Source of the DNA: Mesonia sediminis
GTDB taxonomy: Bacteria > Bacteroidota > Bacteroidia > Flavobacteriales > Flavobacteriaceae
Length of the DNA stretch: 64,000 nucleotides
Assembly: GCF_042684705.1 (NCBI RefSeq)
Contig: NZ_JBHULZ010000008.1
Span: 1 to 64,000 of the forward strand
Reading direction: 5' to 3'
The notes under the pieces were generated by a model. It worked only from the letters and a program-made list of their open reading frames with translations, had not been told where the DNA came from and ran no database searches. Of the stretch, positions 1 to 9,590 are shown piece by piece. A program made the translations under genes and the position numbers. Every line of letters begins with the position of its first letter. The first letter of the stretch is position 1.

Positions 1-47
1 TTTTTTTAAAATTTATTTTTGACAACCGCTTAGCTTATTTAAGAAGG

Positions 48-78
48 CAAAGATAAAAAGTCTTTCTTTATCTCACAA
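48..78 (-). promoter_or_regulatory. Leftward promoter, proximal copy
   Basis: Read on the minus strand, a TTG (78-76) is followed after 20 bases by TATCTTTG (55-48), matching the Bacteroidota consensus TTG/TTTG-N19-21-TAnnTTTG. Transcription would start near position 41 and leave the window. The target is not visible. It lies downstream of a second promoter at 141-171 with the same orientation. Confidence 0.5.
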
Positions 79-140
79 CCCCTAAACTAAACTATTTCGC
101 TTTTAAATGAACTTACAATGACTTGCGTCGTTTGCGGGTG

Positions 141-171
141 CAAATGTAGAACCTTTATTCCATTGCGCAAA
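141..171 (-). promoter_or_regulatory. Leftward promoter, distal copy
   Basis: On the minus strand TTTG (171-168) is separated by 19 bases from TACATTTG (148-141), a full match to both boxes of the flavobacterial sigma-factor consensus. No minus-strand reading frame begins between here and base 1, so the leader is longer than 130 bases or the product is an RNA. Tandem strong promoters would suit a stable-RNA operon, but that is inference. Confidence 0.6.
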
Positions 172-588
172 CTTTTTATGGGCTTTTTTTTGATTTATTT
201 TTTAATGAAATACTAATGGCTTGCTAACAAGTGATTTAACCACCTAAAGTTTTTTAAAAGTTTTTTTTTCAGGCTTACTAAAATGGAAGTTTACTTGCTT
301 ATACTCTTATTCTATAGGCTTATTCTTATTGCAAAAATTCAGGATCGGAAAAGAATCAAAATCCTCTCACTCCTATTTAAGCTGGCCTAATTATTAATAT
401 GAAACGAGAATAATTCCGCGAAAGCGATGGAGTGATAATCGGTCTTTAAAAGAGTCATAACTATAAACCGAGTGCTTTTTTAAATATAGTTTTAATTTCT
501 TATTACAAAATCAAACAGCACTATTATTAGTTTTAATTAATTTTTAACATATTAACAGCTAATTTGTTAAAAAAACAAGTTTTAACAT
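172..588. other. Gene-free AT-rich intergenic region
   Basis: About 420 bases between the leftward promoter pair and the rightward susC promoter. I see no credible reading frame, no tRNA-like fold and no strong terminator hairpin. It contains T-rich tracts (near 180-210 and 250-270) that could assist the neighbouring promoters. Nothing further can be supported. Confidence 0.5.
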
Positions 589-620
589 TTTGTTCTATCA
601 ATTTTTGTACTTTAGATTTG
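589..620 (+). promoter_or_regulatory. Promoter of the susC-susD pair
   Basis: TTTG (589-592), 20 bases, then TAGATTTG (613-620): both Bacteroidota promoter boxes at ideal spacing. Transcription would start near 627, giving a leader of roughly 18 bases to the ATG at 645. The promoter lies inside the longer open frame that begins at 564, so it argues strongly against that earlier start. Confidence 0.75.
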
Positions 621-644
621 GCTAATTCAAATAAAACAAGAAAT

Positions 645-3600
645 ATGAAAACTAAAATGAAAGTGATTTCATCACTTCTGTTTTTTTTCATGAGCACTTT
701 AATTATGGCTCAAGAAAAAACAGTTACTGGAACGGTAACCGATGAAACAGGCATGCCTTTACCTGGTGTAAACGTATTAATTGAAGGCACAACGCAAGGA
801 ACACAGACTGATTTCGATGGAAATTATAGTATTAGTGCTTCTTCAGAATCAACCCTAGTATTTAGCTATGTGGGAATGGTGACCACTAAAAAAATGGTAG
901 GGAGCAAATCTACTATAGATGTAATTATGAAAGCTGACGCTTCAGAGTTAGATGAAGTAGTAGTGACCGCTTTAGGTATTGAGCGTGAAAAGAAATCATT
1001 AGGTTATGCCACCCAAGAAGTTAGTGGTAATGAGGTTTCGGATGTACCCCAATCAAACTTTGTAAACTCGCTTCAAGGTAAAGTTGCCGGTTTACAAGTT
1101 AATCCTTCGGGTACTATGGGCGGATCTTCAAATACTGTTATTAGGGGTAATGCTTCTTTGACAGGAAATAACCAAGCTTTATACGTAATCGATGGTATTA
1201 TTATAGATAACAGTAATAATAATACCACCGATCAGCAAGGTGGTCGAGGAGGATATGACTACGGTAATGCCGCCACAGATATTAACCCTGAGGATATTGC
1301 GTCTATTAACGTTTTGAAAGGTGCAGCCGCAACTGCGCTTTATGGGTCAAGAGCAGCAAATGGAGCAATTATTATAGAGACTAAGAAAGGCCAAAAACGT
1401 AAAGGTATTGGAGTTAGTGTTTCTTCGACGGTAATGGTTTCTGAAGTAAACGATGAGACTTTACCCGAATATCAAAAAGAATATGGTGCTGGTTATGGTC
1501 CTTATTATTCTGATAGGATTGGTACCGACGTTAATGGAGATGCTATTTATTGGGAAGACCAACCTGGTTCTCAACCTTGGGATCCTTATTTTACCAACGT
1601 TGATTCAAATGGAAACGGGGTTTACAACACTTTATACACTCCATTTACCGAAGATGCCTCGTATGGAGCAGCATTTAATCCTAATATTATGGTAAACCAA
1701 TGGAATTCTATTTACCCTTCTTTACCAACCTTCGGGCAAGCTACACCATGGCTACCTGGTAAAAATGACCCAAATTCGATTTGGGAAACGGGAATGACTA
1801 CCATTAACTCTTTCGCGTTAGATGGCGGAAGCGACACAGGTACATTTCGCTTAAGCGTTACTAACTTTGATCAAGAAGGTGTTTTACCCAATAGTAAAAT
1901 CAAAAGAAATACGATTAAGTTTAGTGGTCAGCAGGATCTTACTGAAAAGTTTAAGGCCGGTGCTACCTTTAATTATGTAAAAACAGATGGAAAAGGAAGA
2001 TATGGTACGGGTTATGATTCTGAAAACCCAATGCAGCAATTTAGACAATGGTGGCAAACAAATGTTGACCTAAAAGAACAAAAGGAGGCTTATTTATTGA
2101 CGCGTCAAAATATTACTTGGAATCCAAGAAGTAGAACTGACTTAAGACCTATTTACTCAGACAACCCATACTGGACCCGTTATGAAAATTACCAAACCGA
2201 TAATCGTCACAGATACTTTGGTAATTTCAATTTAAACTATGAGCTTAATGATGTTTTTAGTGTATTAGGAAGATTTACTTTTGACACCTACAATGAAATC
2301 CGTGAAGAACGAAGAAATGTAGGAAGTTCTGGAGTTTCTGGTTACTCTAAATATTTAAACACACAGTCTGAATACAATTATGACATTATTCTATCTTTTA
2401 ATAAAGATTTAAACGATGATTTAAATCTAGAAGGGATTGCAGGTTGGAATTTACGACGTCAAGATTGGAATAGCATTTCGCAATCTACCAACGGCGGTCT
2501 TCGAGTACCTGGTTTATATGCTCTAAGCAATACGGTATCTAATTTATTAGCACCTACCGAATATGAGGCCACCAAAATGGTTGATGGTTTATATGCACGA
2601 GCAAGTTTAGGGTATTTAAATACTTATTTTATTGAAGGTACGTTAAGAAGAGACCGTTCTTCTTCGTTGCCAGCAGATAATAATTCCTATTACTACCCTT
2701 CTATCTCAACCAGTATTTTACTTTCAAATATTATTGAAGAAGACTGGTTATCTTTTGCAAAATTTAGAGCCAACTATGCAGAGGTTTCTAATGATACCGA
2801 TCCGCAGCGAATAATTCAGACCTTAGCTTTGCTTGATCCGTTTGGAGAGGCTGCAGTAGCTAGTAATGTTAACCTACTTCGAAATCCAGACCTAAAACCT
2901 GAGCGCCTCAAAGCTTATGAATTCGGTTTAGAAGCTAATTTCCTTAAAAATCGACTTGGATTTGATGTAACGTATTATAATAATACTACTGAAGATCTAA
3001 TTACTCCTGTTTCGATTTCAAATGCGACTGGTTTCTCTTCAACGATTCGAAATGCAGGTTCTTTAGAAAACAAAGGTTTTGAAGTACAAATGCGTCTTAA
3101 CCCCATAAAAATGGAAGATTTCAGTTGGAATATGACAGTAAATTGGGCGCGGAACAGAAGTGAAGTGATATCTTTAGAGGAAGGTTTGGACAACTTACCT
3201 TTGGCAAGTTTACAAGGAGGAATAACAATAGATGCTAGTCCAGGGCAGCCATACGGAGCTATTCGTGGAACAGACTATATTTACAATGAAAATGGCCAGC
3301 GTGTTGTTGGTTCTAATGGATATTATTTGACTACCGATAGCAACAATAACATTATTGGTAACATTCAACCTGATTGGACTGGTGGTATTCAAAACACCTT
3401 TAAATATAAAAACTTAAGTTTAGGTTTTTTAATTGATGTACAAAAAGGTGGTGATATCTTTTCTCTTGATACTTGGTACGGTTATGCTACTGGTTTGTAT
3501 AAAAATACAACTGGCTTAAATGACCTTGGGAATCCTTTAAGAGATCCTGTAACTAATGGTGCAGATAGTGGTGGCTTAATTCTACCTGGAGTAACCGAAG

Positions 3601-3935
3601 ATGGTCAACCCAACACTACCCGCGCTAGTTTTAACACCTATGCAAATCCATACGGATATGCTCGTGCGGCTAATAAAGATCACGTTTACGATGCTTCTTT
3701 TGTTAAACTACGTGAAGTAAACTTAACATATAGATTTAATGACAATCTTTTAGAAAAAACATTTATTAATACCGCATCAATTTCTTTGATAGGTAGAAAT
3801 TTATGGATAATCGATAAGAATATACCGTTTTCTGACCCAGAAGCTGGATTAAGCTCAGGAAATGTACAAGGTTACCAATCTGGTGCATATCCTGCCGTAC
3901 GTGAGTTTGGTGCAAGTCTTAAATTAACCTTTTAA
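645..3935 (+). CDS. SusC/RagA-family TonB-linked outer-membrane transporter
   Basis: Outer-membrane channel that, with its SusD partner, imports a glycan, peptide or other oligomer using TonB energy. Starting at 645 it has 1,096 residues, usual for SusC. It shows a signal peptide ending near MAQ, a carboxypeptidase-D-regulatory-like beta domain (about residues 25-110, with GxVTDETGMPLPGVNV), the SusC signature ELDEVVVTALGI, a plug domain with the LKGAAATALYGSRAANGAI motif, a long barrel, and a C-terminal aromatic residue (LKLTF) as in barrel proteins. The open frame extends back to 564 but the promoter at 589-620 and the signal peptide favour 645. The pair has no adjacent glycosidase or sensor, so the substrate cannot be inferred. 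Confidence 0.93.
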   Translation: MKTKMKVISSLLFFFMSTLIMAQEKTVTGTVTDETGMPLPGVNVLIEGTTQGTQTDFDGNYSISASSESTLVFSYVGMVTTKKMVGSKSTIDVIMKADASELDEVVVTALGIEREKKSLGYATQEVSGNEVSDVPQSNFVNSLQGKVAGLQVNPSGTMGGSSNTVIRGNASLTGNNQALYVIDGIIIDNSNNNTTDQQGGRGGYDYGNAATDINPEDIASINVLKGAAATALYGSRAANGAIIIETKKGQKRKGIGVSVSSTVMVSEVNDETLPEYQKEYGAGYGPYYSDRIGTDVNGDAIYWEDQPGSQPWDPYFTNVDSNGNGVYNTLYTPFTEDASYGAAFNPNIMVNQWNSIYPSLPTFGQATPWLPGKNDPNSIWETGMTTINSFALDGGSDTGTFRLSVTNFDQEGVLPNSKIKRNTIKFSGQQDLTEKFKAGATFNYVKTDGKGRYGTGYDSENPMQQFRQWWQTNVDLKEQKEAYLLTRQNITWNPRSRTDLRPIYSDNPYWTRYENYQTDNRHRYFGNFNLNYELNDVFSVLGRFTFDTYNEIREERRNVGSSGVSGYSKYLNTQSEYNYDIILSFNKDLNDDLNLEGIAGWNLRRQDWNSISQSTNGGLRVPGLYALSNTVSNLLAPTEYEATKMVDGLYARASLGYLNTYFIEGTLRRDRSSSLPADNNSYYYPSISTSILLSNIIEEDWLSFAKFRANYAEVSNDTDPQRIIQTLALLDPFGEAAVASNVNLLRNPDLKPERLKAYEFGLEANFLKNRLGFDVTYYNNTTEDLITPVSISNATGFSSTIRNAGSLENKGFEVQMRLNPIKMEDFSWNMTVNWARNRSEVISLEEGLDNLPLASLQGGITIDASPGQPYGAIRGTDYIYNENGQRVVGSNGYYLTTDSNNNIIGNIQPDWTGGIQNTFKYKNLSLGFLIDVQKGGDIFSLDTWYGYATGLYKNTTGLNDLGNPLRDPVTNGADSGGLILPGVTEDGQPNTTRASFNTYANPYGYARAANKDHVYDASFVKLREVNLTYRFNDNLLEKTFINTASISLIGRNLWIIDKNIPFSDPEAGLSSGNVQGYQSGAYPAVREFGASLKLTF

Positions 3936-3938
3936 ATT

Positions 3939-5366
3939 ATGACAATGAAAAAATATATCATACCCTTATTCTCACTACTGCTATTAATTACTGCGTGTAG
4001 TGATGATAAATACGAGCGATTGAATGAAGATCCTAAAAATCCGGAAAGCGTTCCCGCAGGATTTCTATTTAGTAATGCAACAAAAAGTTTGTCTGATCAA
4101 AATGCAAACTTAAATGTAAATACTAATATATTCAGGTTCATAAGTCAGTACTTAACCGCTACGACATATTTAGATGAACCGAATTATGAATTGAGAGAAA
4201 GAAATATTCCTCAAAACCATTGGTCAATTTTATATAGAAATGTATTACGCGATCTCAAAGATGCGAAAGAAACCGTGCTTGAGAACGAAGACTTATTAAC
4301 GCAAGAAGAAGTTGATGCACGAATAGCACAAATTACAGTTATCGAAGTGTATACTTGGCAGTTTTTGGTAGATACCTTTGGTGATATCCCTTATTCTGAA
4401 GCTCTTGCAAAAGACAACTACCTACCTAAATATGATAACGCTGCTGGTATTTATGAAGACTTAATTATGCAGTTAATTGCCATAAATAGTGACTTTGCAG
4501 GACAAGGATTCTCAAGCCAAGATTTAATCTATGGTGGAGATATGGCCAAATGGCAAAAGTTTAGTAACTCACTATTATTACGTTTGGGAGCCAGGCTAAT
4601 AAATGTTAACGCTACTTTAGCTAATGATGCTATACAAGCAGCAACAACCAATGGAGTAATGACATCTAATGATGATAATGCATTATTCACCTATTTAGAT
4701 TCACCACCAAACACCAACCCAATTTGGGAAGATGTAATTCAAAGCGGTCGTAATGACTATGTGGCTGCCAACACCATAGTTGACTATATGAACACCTTAA
4801 ATGATCCACGCAGAATGGCTTATTTTGATGACAATGTTAGCGGATATATTGGCGGTACATATGGTGCCGAAAGCCCTTACGGCTCACACACGCATCTCAG
4901 TGATAAAATGACTGATCCTTCTCACCCAGGTATTCTAATGGATTACGCTGAAGTAGAATTTCTCTTGGCTCAAGCTGCGGCGGAAGGTGTAGGTGGAGTG
5001 AGTAATGCCGCTTCACATTATGAGAACGGAATTACTGCGAGTATTACCTATTGGACGGGAGATTCATCCTTAGCCGCAGCCTATCTTGCCCAGCCAGGAG
5101 TAAGTTATAATGCCGCCAATTGGAAAGAATTGGTAGGAAAGCAATTCTGGATAGCTATGTTTGATAACCCAATGCAAGGCTGGTATGTTTGGAGAAAATT
5201 AAACAATCCAACACTAAATACTGCAGCTCAATCGGGTAACCCAGTACCTTTACGATATACTTATCCTATCAATGAGCAAAATTTAAATGCCGCCAATTAT
5301 GAAGCGGGTTCTGCCGCCATTGGAGGTGATGATCAACAGACACCCTTATTTTGGGATGAAGATTAA
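3939..5366 (+). CDS. SusD/RagB-family surface lipoprotein
   Basis: Substrate-binding lid of the SusCD complex, anchored to the outer leaflet. The 475-residue product begins with a lipoprotein signal whose lipobox is LITAC, followed by SDD, a common export-compatible acidic stretch. The helix-rich SusD body follows, with WQFLVDTFGDIPYSEAL and the C-terminal WxVWRKLNNPT region typical of the SusD-like family. It starts three bases after the susC stop, so the two are co-transcribed; a second in-frame ATG lies at 3945. A strong terminator follows. No catalytic gene accompanies the pair. Confidence 0.93.
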   Translation: MTMKKYIIPLFSLLLLITACSDDKYERLNEDPKNPESVPAGFLFSNATKSLSDQNANLNVNTNIFRFISQYLTATTYLDEPNYELRERNIPQNHWSILYRNVLRDLKDAKETVLENEDLLTQEEVDARIAQITVIEVYTWQFLVDTFGDIPYSEALAKDNYLPKYDNAAGIYEDLIMQLIAINSDFAGQGFSSQDLIYGGDMAKWQKFSNSLLLRLGARLINVNATLANDAIQAATTNGVMTSNDDNALFTYLDSPPNTNPIWEDVIQSGRNDYVAANTIVDYMNTLNDPRRMAYFDDNVSGYIGGTYGAESPYGSHTHLSDKMTDPSHPGILMDYAEVEFLLAQAAAEGVGGVSNAASHYENGITASITYWTGDSSLAAAYLAQPGVSYNAANWKELVGKQFWIAMFDNPMQGWYVWRKLNNPTLNTAAQSGNPVPLRYTYPINEQNLNAANYEAGSAAIGGDDQQTPLFWDED

Positions 5367-5414
5367 TTTGATAACAATAGCCGGTCCGTTCCACTAGACT
5401 CTATATTGTTAGGA

Positions 5415-5440
5415 AACCCGAGCCAAGGCTCGGGTTTTTT
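5415..5440 (+). terminator. Rho-independent terminator of susCD
   Basis: Perfect GC-rich hairpin, AACCCGAGCC paired with GGCTCGGGTT, closed by a tiny AA loop and followed by a run of T residues. No A run precedes it, so it acts on the plus strand only. Confidence 0.92.
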
Positions 5441-5480
5441 AATACATAAAAGTTTAAAATAGAAATAATCTTTCCAATAA

Positions 5481-6152
5481 TTAGAATTTCTTTTTTAAGT
5501 TTAATAAATTAATTTCATCTACAGCGGGCTGACGTTCTAAAATACCTCGCTGAAAAGAACGTTGTAAAATATGCTCGATATAATAATCTTCTTTTACATT
5601 AATAGGATCATATTTTTCTTTAAGCGAGATATTAAACAAACTGGCTGTAGTATTGTACCAGAAGGCACGCCAACCACTTTTCAAATTTCTCACAATATCA
5701 AAAGTAGTTTCACCTGTTTGCCGATACATTAATTTAACCAAAATCTGGCCTTCTGTTTTCGTAAGTTTTTTAAGTTCTTCAGTAAACTCTTCTTCAATAT
5801 AACGTTGGATTATCTTGGTATAGCGGCGTTTATCGGCCTTTCGTTCAATATTTTCGAGCCGTTTATTTAATGTCTGTAAACGTTCGGCAGCTAGTGTAGC
5901 ATAAGGCCACACCTTTCTAGTTTTTCGTTTTAAAATTAAATATTCCCTGCGCTCTAACCTACTCTTGAATTTCATTGGGCTAAGTAACACAACCTCTTCT
6001 AATTTAACAGGATCTACAATGGTACTATCATTTTCTATCAGATATTTTAATTTAATCTCCTTATTTCTATTCGAAGATTGGGTGGTTACCTTCTGAGAAA
6101 AACCCAATAAAGGAAAAGTAATAGAGAATGTAAAAATTAAAAAGCTGCGCAC
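5481..6152 (-). CDS. DUF4294 domain protein (periplasmic or envelope)
   Basis: 223 residues with an N-terminal signal peptide (cleavage near GFSQ) and the conserved DUF4294 core, recognisable from LEEVVLLSPMKFKSRLERRE, RKVWPYATLAAERL and GQILVKLMYRQTGETTFDIV. The family is found almost only in Bacteroidota and has no established function. The C-terminal third is rich in basic and acidic helices. It is transcribed away from susCD and divergently from the M42 peptidase. A TACTTTTG -10-like box on its own strand lies at 6194-6187, but a convincing -33 element is missing. Confidence 0.85.
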   Translation of the reverse strand: MRSFLIFTFSITFPLLGFSQKVTTQSSNRNKEIKLKYLIENDSTIVDPVKLEEVVLLSPMKFKSRLERREYLILKRKTRKVWPYATLAAERLQTLNKRLENIERKADKRRYTKIIQRYIEEEFTEELKKLTKTEGQILVKLMYRQTGETTFDIVRNLKSGWRAFWYNTTASLFNISLKEKYDPINVKEDYYIEHILQRSFQRGILERQPAVDEINLLNLKKKF

Positions 6153-6257
6153 GATTTTTTTATTTTAATATGATCGAAAACCATACCAAAAGTAAGGTAC
6201 AAATCGGCAAATGAAAAATTTATTGTGTACATTCGTGAATCAAAAAAATAAATTTAT

Positions 6258-7346
6258 ATGGACGAAGATTCACTATTAAACAAGTCATCATTAAATTTTC
6301 TAGAAAGCTATTTAAATAATGCTGCTCCTACAGGCTATGAATGGGAGGGTCAAAAACTTTGGATGAATTATTTAAAGCCTTATGTAGATGATTTCATTAC
6401 CGATACCTACGGAACTGCAGTGGGAGTAATTAACCCAGATGCTCCTTTTAAAGTGGTAATAGAAGGACACGCTGATGAAATTTCGTGGTATGTAAATTAT
6501 ATAACTGAAGACGGACTGATTCACGTGATTAGAAATGGCGGAAGTGATCACATGATTGCGGCATCAAAACGAGTAAATATTCACACGAAAGAAGGAATCG
6601 TTCAAGGGGTATTTGGCTGGCCAGCTATACATACAAGAGACAAAAGCAATGAAGAGCATCCAAAGCTAGAAAACATTACCATTGATGTAGGATGCACCAC
6701 AAAGGAAGAAGTTGAAAAACTTGGTGTTCACGTAGGTTGTGTTATTACATATCCCGATGAGTTTTTCATCTTAAATGAAAATAAATTCGTTTGTCGAGCA
6801 CTTGATAACAGAATGGGTGGCTTTATGATTGCTGAAGTAGCTAGGCTTTTAAAAGAAAATAAAATAGAATTACCCTTTGGCCTTTACATAACCAATTCTG
6901 TGCAAGAAGAGATCGGATTAAGAGGAGCAGAAATGATTACGCAAAGAATAAAGCCAAATGTAGCCATAGTTACAGATGTGACGCACGACACGACAACTCC
7001 TATGATTGACAAAAAGAAAGAAGGCGAAACCAAAATTGGCGATGGCCCAGTTATAAGTTATGCTCCTGCTGTTCAAAATAAATTAAGAGAAATGATCATT
7101 GATACCGCGACAGAGAAAAAGATTCCTTTTCAACGTGCAGCGGTCAGCAGAGCTACTGGTACCGATACCGATGCATTTGCTTATAGCAATGGCGGTGTAG
7201 CTTCTGCTTTGATTTCTTTACCCCTACGCTATATGCATACCACCGTTGAAATGGTTCACCGGGATGATGTAGAAAACGTGATCAAACTGATTTATGAAAG
7301 TTTATTAAAAATTAAAGACGGAGAAACTTTTAGCTACTTCGATTAA
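6258..7346 (+). CDS. M42 family glutamyl/leucyl aminopeptidase-like metallopeptidase
   Basis: Predicted cytoplasmic di-metal aminopeptidase (often annotated as endoglucanase M by old homology). The metal-binding signature of M42 is complete: IEGHADEI (first His/Asp), CRALDNRMGG (bridging Asp), NSVQEEIGLRGA (catalytic Glu pair), VTDVTHDT (Asp) and a late His in LRYMHTTVEM. At 362 residues it matches the usual length. No signal peptide. It stands alone between a divergent DUF4294 gene and a terminator. Peptide recycling is the likely role; specificity cannot be read from the sequence. Confidence 0.92.
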   Translation: MDEDSLLNKSSLNFLESYLNNAAPTGYEWEGQKLWMNYLKPYVDDFITDTYGTAVGVINPDAPFKVVIEGHADEISWYVNYITEDGLIHVIRNGGSDHMIAASKRVNIHTKEGIVQGVFGWPAIHTRDKSNEEHPKLENITIDVGCTTKEEVEKLGVHVGCVITYPDEFFILNENKFVCRALDNRMGGFMIAEVARLLKENKIELPFGLYITNSVQEEIGLRGAEMITQRIKPNVAIVTDVTHDTTTPMIDKKKEGETKIGDGPVISYAPAVQNKLREMIIDTATEKKIPFQRAAVSRATGTDTDAFAYSNGGVASALISLPLRYMHTTVEMVHRDDVENVIKLIYESLLKIKDGETFSYFD

Positions 7347-7370
7347 ATCTTTATAGATATCGTTTCAAAA

Positions 7371-7407
7371 CAAGGGCTTTTGAATTTTCAATTGCCCTTG
7401 TTTTTTT
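7371..7407 (+). terminator. Rho-independent terminator of the M42 peptidase gene
   Basis: CAAGGGC (7371-7377) pairs with GCCCTTG (7394-7400) across a 16-base AT loop, which itself can extend the stem (TTTTGAA/TTTTCAA), and is followed by seven T residues. Confidence 0.88.
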
Positions 7408-7478
7408 AAATAAAAATTCACTATTTATTAAGTAGCTCCTTAGATTATCTTTTTTAAATTTAGAAAAGAAAAGTAAGA

Positions 7479-8570
7479 ATGCAGTTAAATATTGATCGTC
7501 TAAGAAAATGGAAGGATGCTCCAGAGAAATTCGCCGCTGTGGCTAATTTAATATATGTAAAGAACAAAGATTTGACGATTAGAAGGCATAAACATGGTCG
7601 AGGATTTTATTACACAGATAATCGAAAGAGGAAAATAAAAGCTAGAAAGCAAATTGAACGCTTTAAAAAGCTACGTATTCCGCCTGGATGGCAAGAGGTT
7701 AAAATCTCGCCTATTGAAAACGGGCATTTACAAGCTGTAGGAAGAGATACTAAACAAAGAAAAGTATATAAGTATCATCCTATTTGGTCTAAATTTAAAA
7801 ATCAGACCAAATTTTTTAAAATGCTTGCTTTTGGGAAAAAATTACCTATTATTCGTAAGCGTTTAGAAAAAGATTTGAACCGTCCAGGGATGCCAAAAGA
7901 AAAGGTATTAGCCATTGTAATTAAGCTGCTAGAAGAAACCCATATACGGGTGGGGAACCAATATTACGCCAAAAAAAATAAAACCTATGGTTTATCTACT
8001 TTACGCAATAAGCATATTTCTAGAAAGGAGGATGAAATGTCGATCGATTTCATCGGAAAAAAGGGGAAGAAACATCATATAGTTGTAGATGACCCCGAAC
8101 TTATGCGATTGATTAATAAATGTGAAGAAATACCAGGTTGGGAGTTGTTTAGCTATTACGATAAAAATGGTGACAAAGAAACCATTGATAGCGGTTTGAT
8201 TAATAATTACATACAATCCAGTTGCGGAGAATTTTACTCGGCAAAAGACTTTAGGACGTGGGGAGCTAGTTGTATTTTTTATGAATATTTAGTAGACCTG
8301 CCTAAAACCGAGGATCAAAAAACAATTGAAAAGAATATTCTTAAGGCATACGATGAAACCGCAAAAAATTTGGGAAACACAAGAGCGGTTTGTAAAAAGT
8401 ATTACGTACACCCAATTCTACCTCAACAATATAGGAAGGGCGCTTTAAATGAAATAGATAACGTTTCAGAAAATAAATACTTATCACCTACAGAGTGTCA
8501 AATTTTAAAATTAGTTGAGAGCTATGAGTTAAATATTCCTAAGAAAGAAAGTTCGTGCGCAAAAAATTAA
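7479..8570 (+). CDS. DNA topoisomerase IB (poxvirus-like)
   Basis: Relaxes supercoils through a 3'-phosphotyrosine intermediate. The 363-residue protein has the bacterial TopIB N-terminal domain (RRHKHGRGFYY, LRIPPGWQEV, LQAVGRDTKQRKVYKYHP) and the catalytic domain with THIRVGNQYYAKKNKTYGL, KDFRTWGAS and NTRAVCKKYYVHP. The nucleophile is most likely Tyr309 in the YYVHP motif. Basic throughout, as expected for DNA binding. Stand-alone gene; the next gene is convergent. TopIB is patchily distributed in bacteria but common in this phylum. Confidence 0.94.
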   Translation: MQLNIDRLRKWKDAPEKFAAVANLIYVKNKDLTIRRHKHGRGFYYTDNRKRKIKARKQIERFKKLRIPPGWQEVKISPIENGHLQAVGRDTKQRKVYKYHPIWSKFKNQTKFFKMLAFGKKLPIIRKRLEKDLNRPGMPKEKVLAIVIKLLEETHIRVGNQYYAKKNKTYGLSTLRNKHISRKEDEMSIDFIGKKGKKHHIVVDDPELMRLINKCEEIPGWELFSYYDKNGDKETIDSGLINNYIQSSCGEFYSAKDFRTWGASCIFYEYLVDLPKTEDQKTIEKNILKAYDETAKNLGNTRAVCKKYYVHPILPQQYRKGALNEIDNVSENKYLSPTECQILKLVESYELNIPKKESSCAKN

Positions 8571-8586
8571 AATCCTAAATATAATT

Positions 8587-8617
8587 AAAAAACCACCTCT
8601 TATTTGAGATGGCTTTT
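8587..8617 (-). terminator. Terminator between topoisomerase IB and purC
   Basis: CCACCTC/GAGATGG hairpin flanked by A on one side and T on the other. On the minus RNA the stem is fully paired with one G-U wobble and followed by six U, so it best serves purC; on the plus RNA it has a C-A mismatch. Confidence 0.75.
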
Positions 8618-8627
8618 TAAAAAATTT

Positions 8628-9587
8628 TTAATTCTTTTTGTTACTTAAATATTGCTTAATATTTTTTTCTATTCTTTCCGCTAAATTTTCTAATGATGCT
8701 TTTATAAATTTCTCACCAGTAATTTTCTCATACAGCTCTATGTAGCGTTTTGAAACGAGTTCGCAAAACGCGTCACTCATTTCGGGTAACTTTTGACCTG
8801 GCTTACCTTGAAAATTGTTTTCAATTAACCATTCTCGAACAAACTCCTTAGATAATTGTTTTTGTTTTTGATTGTTCTTTTGTCTCTCCTCATAACCGTC
8901 GGCGTAAAAGTAGCGTGAAGAATCGGGTGTATGTATTTCATCGATTAATACAATTTCACCTGATTTTGTTTTTCCAAATTCATATTTGGTATCTACTAAA
9001 ATCAATCCGCGTGAAGCGGCAATCTCAGACCCTCTTTGAAAAAGTGCATAAGTATATTTCTCTAATTGTAAATAATCTTCGTCACTTACTATACCCTTTT
9101 GAATAATTTCTTCTCGCGATATATCTTCGTCATGATCCCCTTGCTCTGCTTTGGTGGCTGGCGTGATTATGGGTTCAGGCAATTTGTCATTTTCTCTTAG
9201 TCCCTCTGGCAGAGCAACACCACTTAAAATTCTATTTCCTGCCTTGTACTCTCTAGCGGCGTGGCCTGCCAAATAGCCACGAATAACCATTTCTACTTTA
9301 AAAGGCTCACAACTTTTTCCTATAGCTACGTTGGGATCTGGGGTTGCCTCTAGCCAATTGGGTACAATATCTGCAGTCTCTTGCATCATTTTTGTTGCAA
9401 TCTGGTTTAGTATTTGACCTTTATAAGGAATGCCTTTAGGTAATATGACATCAAAAGCACTCAACCTATCGGTCGCAATCATGACTAACAAATCATTTTC
9501 TAAAAAATATACCTCGCGTACTTTCCCTTTATAATGTCTTTTTTGATTAGGGAAATTGAACTGAGTTTGAGTTAGGGTATTTGTCAT
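8628..9587 (-). CDS. Phosphoribosylaminoimidazole-succinocarboxamide synthase (SAICAR synthetase)
   Basis: Purine biosynthesis: ATP-dependent joining of aspartate to CAIR. The 319-residue protein is of the longer PurC type, with KVREVYFLENDLLVMIATDR near the N-terminus (ATP loop), SAFDVILPKGIPYKGQ, EMVIRGYLAGHAAREY, GDHDEDIS and LIDEIHTPDSSRY, all standard PurC motifs. It follows the PhoH gene with a three-base gap, so it is probably its operon partner. Other purine genes are not near. Confidence 0.96.
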   Translation of the reverse strand: MTNTLTQTQFNFPNQKRHYKGKVREVYFLENDLLVMIATDRLSAFDVILPKGIPYKGQILNQIATKMMQETADIVPNWLEATPDPNVAIGKSCEPFKVEMVIRGYLAGHAAREYKAGNRILSGVALPEGLRENDKLPEPIITPATKAEQGDHDEDISREEIIQKGIVSDEDYLQLEKYTYALFQRGSEIAASRGLILVDTKYEFGKTKSGEIVLIDEIHTPDSSRYFYADGYEERQKNNQKQKQLSKEFVREWLIENNFQGKPGQKLPEMSDAFCELVSKRYIELYEKITGEKFIKASLENLAERIEKNIKQYLSNKKN

Positions 9588-9590
9588 TTT

